Below are positions 1 through 5,381 of a stretch of DNA of 64,000 nt, piece by piece. The stretch is from positions 1,240,001 through 1,304,000 of the forward strand of contig NZ_AP027204.1 of the NCBI RefSeq assembly GCF_027944005.1, written 5' to 3'. Source of the DNA: Polynucleobacter sp. SHI8 (lineage in GTDB: Bacteria > Pseudomonadota > Gammaproteobacteria > Burkholderiales > Burkholderiaceae). The position numbers were made by a program, and so were the translations under genes. Within the stretch, counting starts at the first letter, position 1; the number at the start of each line of letters is the position of its first letter. Under the pieces are notes generated by a model. That model saw nothing but the letters and a program-made list of their open reading frames with translations. It was not told where the DNA came from and ran no database searches.

Positions 1-28
1 ACAGTTTGGAGCAAGTCAACTAGAAGCA

Positions 29-532
29 ATGATACGGAAACACACTATGTATCAAGACTTGTTAAAGAAGCCTTCACTTAGCAATGATGACTTAAGTGAA
101 ATATTCAGTTGGCTTGTGGAAAAAGCCTTTTTCGATGATGAACTTGTATACCTAATCACAAATCATAAACTAGAAGTAACAGATGAAGAGTACTGGGAAT
201 TAGTTAAGAGTATCTGGAGTAGACAGGAATTTAATACAGATGGTAACCGAAAAAAGAACTGGAAAAAGATATTCAGTCATAGACCTAAGTTACCTAGATT
301 GACTGAAGAACTACCAGATAGATTTACAGCATATAGAGCAGGTAAAGCAGATGGATTTAGCTGGACACTAGATAAGAAAACAGCAGAATGGTTCCATAAC
401 AGATTTAAGTCTCAATTTGGTAACATACCATTACTTACTAAACCATTTACTAAAGAAGATGCTGTTTTTTATACAAATGACAGAAATGAGAAAGAAGTAG
501 TTATCGTACCAAAATCATCTAAAAAGGATTAA
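29..532 (+). CDS. ADP-ribosyltransferase-like protein, element cargo (start uncertain)
   Basis: Unfamiliar 167-residue protein. Its C-terminal half shows a pattern like the ADP-ribosyltransferase fold: YRAG with R103, then SWT at 111-113 (like the STS motif), then EKE at 154-156 followed by VVIVP (like the ExE motif on the last strand). The block GFSWTLDKKTAEWFHNRF resembles small ART-like domains seen in phage and plasmid proteins. The N-terminal 80 residues are helical and acidic, with no recognised domain. The frame stays open upstream to the window edge, so the gene may start before the window; the ATG at 29 has only a weak AGAAG upstream. The next reading frame begins 1 nt after this stop, suggesting an operon pair. 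Enzymatic activity is inference from three motifs only. Confidence 0.5.
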   Translation: MIRKHTMYQDLLKKPSLSNDDLSEIFSWLVEKAFFDDELVYLITNHKLEVTDEEYWELVKSIWSRQEFNTDGNRKKNWKKIFSHRPKLPRLTEELPDRFTAYRAGKADGFSWTLDKKTAEWFHNRFKSQFGNIPLLTKPFTKEDAVFYTNDRNEKEVVIVPKSSKKD

Positions 533-533
533 C

Positions 534-1040
534 ATGAAATACTTGATAGTTAAAAGAAATCTCAATAGCAATTCATGGTTAGATTTATGTAAAGAGTCAT
601 TAGAAAAAAAATACAATAATTCAATAAGAAATCATATTAAAAATTCAAATGAATGGACATAATGTGATTCTATAGCTTTTACTGCTTCGCAGTACTATGG
701 ACAGGTTTTAGATTGCTTTGAAGTTGATGATAAAGATCATTTATTTCTTTTAACAAAATATGCTGATATTACCTTTAAGACAATTGATAAAGTATTAGAT
801 GAAGACTTGTACGATAAGATGAAAGCACTTGGCAACATGGCTAAGAAGCTAAAAGAGTTAGATCGTGCTTTAAGCAATCTACAGTCTATTGAATCTGAAC
901 TGTATAGTGACTTTACTGATATTTTTGATAGTGATCCATATGTAGAGGAATTTATAGATCTAAATATAGATCAACATTCAGATGAATACTCAATTAAAAA
1001 TCAAAATATAAAAGTAGTTTTTGATGACTTTTTTAGTTAA
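534..1040 (+). pseudogene. Unknown element gene interrupted by one in-frame TAA
   Basis: A reading frame starts with ATG at 534, 1 nt after the stop of the preceding gene, behind a good ribosome binding site (AAGGA about 6 nt upstream). It reads 42 codons, meets TAA at 660-662, then stays open in the same frame to the stop at 1038-1040, about 168 codons in all. The part after the stop has coding character: acidic, with a helix-rich stretch KALGNMAKKLKELDRALSN. A single C-to-T change (CAA to TAA) would explain the break. A TTG at 807 would give only a 77-residue tail without a convincing ribosome binding site. The product is not recognised. It could be a recent nonsense mutant, a readthrough gene or a sequencing error. 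Its last 4 bases overlap the convergent recombinase gene. Confidence 0.6.
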
Positions 1041-1702
1041 ACAAGCTCAACTGCTTTACGCATCATGTCATCGCTTGCGTCAATGTACACCATTGTAGTT
1101 TGAGCTGACTTGTGACCCATTAATTTTTGTAGTACTCTAATGCCAACACCTTTGCTACTAATCTGTGTAGCAAATGACCTACGCATTGAATGACTGGATG
1201 CGTTGTCGATACCACAAGCAGAAAATAGATAGTGCCAGTACTGTGTAAGTGTATTCGGACTAAAGCCATCACTTGTCTTTTTCTGCGAGTAAAACAGCTT
1301 ACGCTTACGGTCTGTAATGTCTAAAGTCTTAATGTAAGCATCAAGCTCCTTGTATAGCTTGTCGCTAACATAAATTGTCCTAGCTACATTCCCTTTAGTT
1401 ATATCTGACTTGAGTAGAATTTCACGCTTTACATTGCCCTCGCAATCTACAGCGTCTTCAATTCGTAAAGCACTTGTCTCACCTACCCTAGTTCCAGCAC
1501 AATACATTAAATGAAGCATAGCCCTATTTCTAGCACAATGCTTGCGTGTAGCTATGTAATCAAGTACTCGTCTAAATTCTTGCTGTGTTAATGTCTTAGC
1601 TTGCTTTGCCATCTTGTTCACCTCAAATGTAATTTTTTCTACATTTTTAGTGTATTGTCTTGTATTCGAAATTCCTACCTGTTTTTGTTCTTTTTTAGTC
1701 AT
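1037..1702 (-). CDS. Short tyrosine recombinase (catalytic domain only)
   Basis: Site-specific recombinase of the tyrosine (phage integrase) family, 221 residues. The catalytic set is complete: R72 in TRVGE, K103 in TKG, H171-S-M-R174, H197 in MGHKSA and Y206 in TMVYID. The usual N-terminal core-binding (SAM-like) domain is missing; only about 40 residues precede the catalytic domain, and Met31 (MAKQAKTLTQQEF) is a possible alternative start at 1612. Short recombinases of this kind occur on mobile elements, sometimes beside a second integrase, as here. It lies in the same orientation as the rep gene and the large integrase. It may act on internal sites or resolve element multimers rather than integrate; that role is inference. 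Confidence 0.85.
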   Translation of the reverse strand: MTKKEQKQVGISNTRQYTKNVEKITFEVNKMAKQAKTLTQQEFRRVLDYIATRKHCARNRAMLHLMYCAGTRVGETSALRIEDAVDCEGNVKREILLKSDITKGNVARTIYVSDKLYKELDAYIKTLDITDRKRKLFYSQKKTSDGFSPNTLTQYWHYLFSACGIDNASSHSMRRSFATQISSKGVGIRVLQKLMGHKSAQTTMVYIDASDDMMRKAVELV

Positions 1703-1713
1703 AGTGTTTTCTT

Positions 1714-1732
1714 ATTAAAAATCAACGACTTA
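1714..1732. repeat. 19-bp near-repeat copy A, just upstream of the short recombinase
   Basis: ATTAAAAATCAACGACTTA lies 11 bp upstream of the recombinase start at 1702. A copy matching at 17 of 19 positions is at 5353-5371, beside the guaA terminus. Both are direct repeats in the same orientation. They could be recombinase binding sites or att-like cores. A match of this quality can arise by chance in AT-rich DNA, so the role is tentative. Confidence 0.35.
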
Positions 1733-1749
1733 GCTTTTCTTTTCGTCAA

Positions 1750-1780
1750 AATATAATAAAACTTATTATTTTGTTATATT
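1750..1780. other. AT-rich hairpin upstream of the short recombinase
   Basis: Arms 1750-1761 and 1769-1780 are complementary at 11 of 12 positions around a 7-nt loop. The stem is almost purely A/T. It lies in the promoter region of the minus-strand recombinase, about 50 bp before its start. It could be an operator, a recombinase binding site or a weak terminator of upstream transcription. No function can be assigned. Confidence 0.35.
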
Positions 1781-1978
1781 CGCTTCCTAGTGTCGTTGCT
1801 GTAGTGCCACACTTATTTAACTGTTTGCTTATAAGCCCTACAAGCTGTTGATACGCTGTTCTGCTGTCCTAGTATTCGGCGTACAGTTTTAAGCGTTTGT
1901 AGCTTGTTCTAGTGCGTCTAGATTTGGATTTAATTGTTTGACTGTTTTACTTACTTGCTTATTTTTGGCAAAGCTACG
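1774..1978 (-). pseudogene. Possible decayed coding remnant between rep and the short recombinase
   Basis: No intact ORF lies in 1703-2049, but two overlapping open stretches on the minus strand read like protein. The first is 1978 to 1889, ending in ...VKQLNPNLDALEQATNA and a stop. The second, in another frame, is 1908 to 1813, containing KTVRRILGQQNSVSTACRAY and ending at TAA. Past that TAA the same frame gives VWHYSNDTRKRI to a stop at 1774-1776. Neither stretch has a standard start codon. Joined by one frameshift and one nonsense codon they could be a decayed gene of 65-70 codons. There is no homology evidence, so this is tentative. Confidence 0.25.
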
Positions 1979-1983
1979 CTAAT

Positions 1984-2047
1984 TAAGCACTCTTTAAATG
2001 CTTATTAACCATTAACCGCAAGCGTCAACTAAGGACTGGAGTGCTTA
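1984..2047. repeat. 9-bp inverted repeat with tandem heptamers in the loop, beside rep
   Basis: TAAGCACTC at 1984-1992 is perfectly inverted as GAGTGCTTA at 2039-2047. The 46-nt interval holds two tandem copies of ATTAACC (2004-2017). The structure ends 3 bp from the rep stop codon. There is no T-tract, so it is not an ordinary terminator. An inverted repeat plus iteron-like repeats next to a replication protein could be an origin or Rep binding site. That is inference from position. Confidence 0.35.
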
Positions 2048-2049
2048 GA

Positions 2050-2610
2050 TTAGTAAAAGTAAAGCCTGTCTAGCTCTAGCTTATCTATCTTTTTTGTAAT
2101 GTATCCCGACCAACCTTCTGTAATCTCTTCAATCTTATATCTATACATCTTGTCCTCACTATCTTTGTCGGCACGATAGTTTGGATTGCTCATCTCAAAT
2201 TCACCACTTAACTCTATAGCTTTAACAACTTTTTCATGGAACTGTTCAGCTGTATAGCTATCTGGCTTTTGTAACAAGAAATGTGTGTGTAAATCAATAC
2301 AACTATTGTTATCACCTTCTATGCTTCCTACAGCTACTAATTTTTTACCATCACGCTTATATGCGTTTTTAAGCACCAGTTTATTAATCAAGTGTATAAG
2401 TCTAGCGTTAGCCCTCTCTAGCTCATCTTTAGTCAAGTGTCTGTAAACCTTTCCGTCAACAGCATAGCGTGACTTAGCCACATGCTTGTAATAGACTTTT
2501 TTAGGCATGACAGTAAGACCTTGTGTCAGTCCAAGTTCTTTAGCATTTGTCAGCCATTTAACTACTTCTAATCTGTAATCTTTCTTTATATCTACTTGCT
2601 TAAGCATCAT
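2050..2610 (-). CDS. Candidate HUH-family replication initiator protein
   Basis: 186-residue protein not recognised by name but with two spaced motifs of HUH nucleases. DLHTHFLL carries H108-T-H110 (metal-binding HxH, with Thr where a bulky hydrophobic residue is more usual). About 60 residues later GYITKKID carries Y170 and K173, the YxxK arrangement of single-tyrosine Rep proteins. Such enzymes nick one strand and start rolling-circle replication of plasmids, phages and satellites. The protein is small for a full Rep and shows no helicase domain, so host helicase would be needed. It is divergent from the DUF6641-like gene across a 173-bp region with an inverted repeat, and a second inverted repeat lies beyond its 3' end. 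Start ATG at 2610; a second Met follows directly. A distant relative of inovirus-type replication proteins is an alternative. Confidence 0.55.
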   Translation of the reverse strand: MMLKQVDIKKDYRLEVVKWLTNAKELGLTQGLTVMPKKVYYKHVAKSRYAVDGKVYRHLTKDELERANARLIHLINKLVLKNAYKRDGKKLVAVGSIEGDNNSCIDLHTHFLLQKPDSYTAEQFHEKVVKAIELSGEFEMSNPNYRADKDSEDKMYRYKIEEITEGWSGYITKKIDKLELDRLYFY

Positions 2611-2659
2611 TACACCTATATTTTTTATATAGATATATTTATGCTTAATGTAAGGATAG

Positions 2660-2701
2660 CGTAAATTTTTATGAAAAAATTATATATATCAATAATTTAC
2701 G
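2660..2701. repeat. 8-bp inverted repeat in the rep/DUF6641 divergent region
   Basis: CGTAAATT (2660-2667) is perfectly inverted as AATTTACG (2694-2701), with a very A/T-rich interval that itself contains a smaller A/T hairpin. It lies in the 173-bp region between the divergent rep and DUF6641-like genes. It may be a shared operator or an origin component; the sequence alone does not decide. Confidence 0.35.
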
Positions 2702-2783
2702 AAAGATTTTGAAAGTAATTTAGTAGGAAAAACGGATAAAAGGTATTACATTAACTATTCCTTTAACTACTTTGGAGTATGAA

Positions 2784-3227
2784 ATGGCTACTATGTCAGC
2801 ACTTAAACTTGTTACAAGCAAGAAGCAATCTACTGTTAGCCCAGTAGTCAATCGCAGATTGAAATTGCTTGCTAAAGTACATGAACAAATTGAACTATGT
2901 ACAGCTAAAAAAGAAGGTAATAGCTACGCACCTAAGCGTCTTAAAACATTCACAGATAAAGCAACTGGTGAACGCAAGACTATTGAAACTGTTAAGCGAG
3001 TTAAAGAATGGTTCTGGATTAGCGATACAGGCAAGATTCATCTTGCTATCAAGTATGGCTCTAAGACTCTTATGCTTAATAAGAAAGGTGCTAACGCTAT
3101 TGAAGTTAGCAATGGTGATGAACTTATTAGCACACTAAAACACATCGCTGGCTCAATTGAAAATGGCGAGCTAGATGAGTTCATCAATGATGTAAGTAAA
3201 GCTACACGAGACAGCTTCGCAAAGTAG
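2784..3227 (+). CDS. DUF6641-like protein of unknown function
   Basis: 147-residue basic protein. It begins with a short Ala/Leu/Ser segment (MATMSALKLVTSKK), then PVVNRRLKLLAKVHEQIELC, then YAPKRLKTFTDKATGERK, then VKEWFWISDTGKIHLAIKYG with a Trp-rich beta segment, and an acidic C-terminus (NGELDEFI). From memory this matches proteins annotated DUF6641, found on small elements near short recombinases and replication proteins; function is not known to me. The start is ATG 2784, because GGAG sits 6 nt upstream; an in-frame TTG at 2772 lacks this. The basic body and aromatic strands suggest nucleic-acid binding, but that is speculation. It is followed by a strong hairpin and T-tract. Confidence 0.7.
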   Translation: MATMSALKLVTSKKQSTVSPVVNRRLKLLAKVHEQIELCTAKKEGNSYAPKRLKTFTDKATGERKTIETVKRVKEWFWISDTGKIHLAIKYGSKTLMLNKKGANAIEVSNGDELISTLKHIAGSIENGELDEFINDVSKATRDSFAK

Positions 3228-3241
3228 CTATCATTTTGTAC

Positions 3242-3281
3242 AAGTATCCTTTTCTATAAATATAAGAAAAGGATACTTTTT
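3242..3281 (+). terminator. 14-bp stem with T-tract that also contains the next gene's ribosome binding site
   Basis: Perfect 14-bp stem, arms 3242-3255 and 3265-3278, with a 9-nt loop (ATAAATATA), ending in a run of five T (3277-3281). It has the form of a Rho-independent terminator for the DUF6641-like gene. The next gene's ATG is at 3282, directly after the T-run, and its AAGGA ribosome binding site (3269-3273) lies inside the right arm. Transcripts reading through would hide that site, so the hairpin could act as terminator and translation switch. Confidence 0.65.
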
Positions 3282-3761
3282 ATGAGACTATTTGAATTTA
3301 CAAATGCTGAAGAACAACTTAAGCTATTACAGCTAATATTTGATACTACTTTTAGTACGATTAGACAGCAAGCTGAACAACAAGCTAGAGAAAAAGCAGA
3401 ACAGAGTAGATTAGCTAAGTTAAAGCCCAAGCGTAAATCTAGTATCAAATCTAAGTCATTACCAAGTATCAAAGTATCAGCCCCACCCAAGCCCCCTACC
3501 AAACCTAGTACACCTACTACCAACCCCAACCAAACACTAGCTAAATCTAGTCAACCCCCTAGTAATCTATCTAGTCACCCTACACAAACCCCAACAAATA
3601 GCCTTACTACCCTACCCAATAAAACAGTAGCCCCCACAGCTTTACCCCATATTAAGCCTATACCCCCTATCAAGCCTACTGTAGCTACCAAGTACCCTAT
3701 CAAGTCAAAGCTCAATAGACAGCTATACCCACATGAAGATGACGAGAAAGACAGCTATTAG
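3282..3761 (+). CDS. Proline-rich element protein of unknown function
   Basis: 159-residue protein. Residues 1-30 (MRLFEFTNAEEQLKLLQLIF...) look like a small folded segment. Residues 31-55 are a charged, Gln/Ala/Arg-rich helix or coiled coil. From about 65 to 145 the chain is Pro/Thr/Ser/Lys-rich and disordered, with PPKPPTKPSTPTTNP and PIPPIKP repeats, ending in an acidic tail. There is no signal peptide or membrane segment. The start is fixed by an AAGGA site 8 nt upstream, which lies in a stem-loop. MRLFEF-type N-termini occur on small phage proteins, but I cannot name a family. The proline region has an unusual density of CTAG tetranucleotides, unlike the host genes here. Confidence 0.65.
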   Translation: MRLFEFTNAEEQLKLLQLIFDTTFSTIRQQAEQQAREKAEQSRLAKLKPKRKSSIKSKSLPSIKVSAPPKPPTKPSTPTTNPNQTLAKSSQPPSNLSSHPTQTPTNSLTTLPNKTVAPTALPHIKPIPPIKPTVATKYPIKSKLNRQLYPHEDDEKDSY

Positions 3762-3870
3762 AAATGGGTCCTAGCTTTGTAAAAAATTGCTACGCGGATT
3801 TTTAGCATATAGCTGAAACTTTTGGGTTGGTGATTTTTTACCTATACCCCCACCTTATTTGCTACAAATG

Positions 3871-3891
3871 CGTCTTTCGGCGTTAAAGACG
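3871..3891. terminator. Possible bidirectional terminator between the proline-rich gene and the integrase
   Basis: CGTCTTT (3871-3877) and AAAGACG (3885-3891) form a 7-bp perfect stem with loop CGGCGTT, in the 200-bp gap between two convergent genes. A T-rich stretch follows on the plus strand (GGGTGTTTTACCCATTTTT), itself a short hairpin. The position suits termination of both genes; strength is uncertain. Confidence 0.4.
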
Positions 3892-3961
3892 GGTGTTTTA
3901 CCCATTTTTCATAGTAATTTGTAAAACCATGAGCATGGCGACGACAGGCATAGTTAAAATA

Positions 3962-5221
3962 CTATGTTGGTACAATCATTCCATCTATTGTGTAGTATCC
4001 TGCCATTGCTTGCGTTGTCAATATATCTTCATCAATATGCCAGTAAGTCTTTTCAATTTGAGCTCTACTTGTACCGCACATATCAGCTACAGCTTTATAA
4101 CTTAATCCTGCTTTAATTCTGTTAGTAATGAAGTAATGTCTAAAGCTATATGGCACTAACTTCCTCTTACCTACATCAATTTCTGCCGCTTCTAATATCT
4201 TCTTAAAGTGATGTGTAACTGCTCTTTGACTTACAACATTGATTCCATTAAAACTAAAGATAAAGTTTTCTGCGTATGGTTGCTTAGTATGCGTAGGAGT
4301 TGTTAGTTTGAATAAGTTATCAAAATACTCCATATCTCTTATCTTTACTACACGAGATTTTCTTACTTTACTTGTTTCTTTTCTTACATTTATTTTGACG
4401 AAATCAATCTCTTCACCTTTAATTGTTTCATTTTGAAATGTAATATCCTTCCATTTTAATTGTTTTTGCTCACCAGTTCTAAGTCCACAAATAGAAGCAA
4501 TTAGTAGATAGTGACCAGATAGAACTCGTGCCTTATTTTCTAAGTCTGTCAAATCCTTCATTGCTTCTTCAATGTACTTAGGTATAGCTAATCTAAAAGC
4601 CCGTACCTCTTCGTCTGTAAATGATGAGCGTCTTACTGCCTCTTCTGGTGTATTGCGTATTGATATTGTTTCAAAGTCAAATCCTTCAATGTAAACTTCA
4701 CCTTTTTTGTGAAGCCACTTCATCATTGAGTTGATAGTACTTTGTTCACCAGCTATTGTTGATAAAGCTGTAGTCTTTGTAGCACTTGGATTTTCTCTAG
4801 TTTTAGCATAATCAGCACAACTATCTCTATCTAACTCTTTTAGTTTTGTGTCACGCTCTATAAAGTCTAACCAATGATCTAGATGTGATCGTATTGTCCC
4901 GTATCTACCCTTAACAATACTCTTAGTAGTTCTACTTTCTATGTGTCCTTTTCTGTACTCCAAGTACATCAACACTCCATCTTTTGCTGTCTTTGAGTAA
5001 TATGTCTTTCCGCTATCTGTTTCGCTCTTTATTTTGACAAAGTGTTTTTTGGCTTTTTCTATTGCTACATCTATGTTCTTAGTCTTTAAGCTAAGTCTCA
5101 CATACCTACGCTCTTTTTCAAGCCAGTAGCGAAACTGCCATATGTCACCCCTTTTGTATATGACAGCCTCATCGTAAATCAGTATTTCTTCTTCACTAAA
5201 TGTCTTTTTCTTCAGTGTCAT
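3962..5221 (-). CDS. Tyrosine-type integrase, next to guaA
   Basis: 419-residue phage-type integrase, full length. Residues 15-65 look like an arm-binding or AP2-like N-terminal segment (RGDIWQFRYWLEKERRYVRLSLKTKN). About 80-180 is the core-binding domain, and 205-400 is the catalytic domain. Catalytic residues: R248 in GLRTGEQ, Lys near 285-288 in KVRKSR, R361 in PYSFRHYF and nucleophile Y393 in KTYWHID. The usual His of the HxxR box is Tyr358 and the later His/Trp position reads CGTS, a variant seen in some integrase families. It is the best candidate for integration into the guaA 3' end, starting about 160 bp from it. Its upstream region carries inverted and direct repeats that may be arm sites or operators. 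Start: ATG at 5221 by length; no strong ribosome binding site. Confidence 0.92.
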   Translation of the reverse strand: MTLKKKTFSEEEILIYDEAVIYKRGDIWQFRYWLEKERRYVRLSLKTKNIDVAIEKAKKHFVKIKSETDSGKTYYSKTAKDGVLMYLEYRKGHIESRTTKSIVKGRYGTIRSHLDHWLDFIERDTKLKELDRDSCADYAKTRENPSATKTTALSTIAGEQSTINSMMKWLHKKGEVYIEGFDFETISIRNTPEEAVRRSSFTDEEVRAFRLAIPKYIEEAMKDLTDLENKARVLSGHYLLIASICGLRTGEQKQLKWKDITFQNETIKGEEIDFVKINVRKETSKVRKSRVVKIRDMEYFDNLFKLTTPTHTKQPYAENFIFSFNGINVVSQRAVTHHFKKILEAAEIDVGKRKLVPYSFRHYFITNRIKAGLSYKAVADMCGTSRAQIEKTYWHIDEDILTTQAMAGYYTIDGMIVPT

Positions 5222-5236
5222 TTTGCGACATTGGGT

Positions 5237-5290
5237 AGTTACAGTTTTGAATAGCTACTTCAGTGTGTAGTAAGTTGTGTAACTGTAACT
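5237..5290. repeat. 10-bp perfect inverted repeat in the integrase promoter region
   Basis: AGTTACAGTT at 5237-5246 is perfectly inverted as AACTGTAACT at 5281-5290, 34 bp apart. It starts 15 bp upstream of the integrase start codon. Candidate operator or integrase arm-type binding site; no T-tract, so a terminator is unlikely. Confidence 0.45.
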
Positions 5291-5345
5291 TCTAATAGCA
5301 CTTAAACGCAAGTGTTTTTTGCATTTGTGTGATTTTTGTGTAACT
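5275..5345. repeat. TTGTGTAACT direct repeats between integrase and guaA
   Basis: TTGTGTAACT occurs exactly at 5275-5284 and 5336-5345, 61 bp apart, and both are followed by NTAA. The first copy overlaps one arm of the inverted repeat at 5281-5290. Repeated decamers next to an integrase gene and a crossover site are typical of integrase arm sites. This reading is inference. Confidence 0.4.
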
Positions 5346-5346
5346 T

Positions 5347-5371
5347 TAAGTCATTATAAATCAATGACTTA
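5347..5371. repeat. Inverted repeat and near-repeat copy B at the guaA junction (candidate att region)
   Basis: TAAGTCATT (5347-5355) and AATGACTTA (5363-5371) form a 9-bp perfect inverted repeat around a 7-nt spacer. The segment 5353-5371 is also the near-copy of the 19-mer at 1714-1732. It ends 11 bp before the guaA stop codon at 5382-5384. Tyrosine recombinases commonly use two inverted 7-13 bp arms around a 6-8 bp crossover, which this matches in form. The true crossover may instead lie inside guaA. Confidence 0.4.
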
Positions 5372-5381
5372 CGCTCAGTTA

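Larger units (their letters stand above)
1..5381. mobile_element. Integrated element abutting the 3' end of guaA (partial, other end outside window)
   Basis: The stretch from the window edge to the guaA stop codon is AT-richer than the rest and carries no core gene. It holds two tyrosine recombinases, an HUH-like replication protein, a DUF6641-like protein, a proline-rich protein, an ADP-ribosyltransferase-like protein and broken genes. The full-length integrase points away from guaA and starts about 160 bp from the guaA stop. The guaA 3' end is an established integration site for genomic islands. No second copy of the guaA 3' terminus is present between 1 and 5381, so the distal attachment site must lie outside the window. 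No capsid, tail, relaxase or conjugation genes are visible, which suggests a small satellite-like or cryptic element. The element type is inference; the gene content is seen directly. Confidence 0.8.

Noticed and set aside
807..1040. Separate 77-residue gene starting at TTG 807
   Set aside because: It is the tail of the frame opening at 534, in the same phase; no good ribosome binding site precedes the TTG.
2869..3138. Plus-strand ORF inside the DUF6641-like gene
   Set aside because: Shadow in another frame of a gene with a good ribosome binding site and recognisable family.
3254..3529. Leu/Val/Cys-rich minus-strand ORF
   Set aside because: Antisense of the proline-rich gene and terminator hairpin; hydrophobic composition is a mirror effect.
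3893..4105. Cys/Ile-rich plus-strand ORF
   Set aside because: Mostly antisense to the integrase 3' end, without a ribosome binding site.
5291..5325. CACTT/AAGTG stem followed by T6 as a terminator
   Set aside because: The T-run is on the plus strand, where no gene ends; the neighbouring genes are on the minus strand.
1..5381. Second copy of the guaA 3' terminus as distal att site
   Set aside because: No good match to the last 20 bases of guaA was found in this stretch; the other end must be outside.
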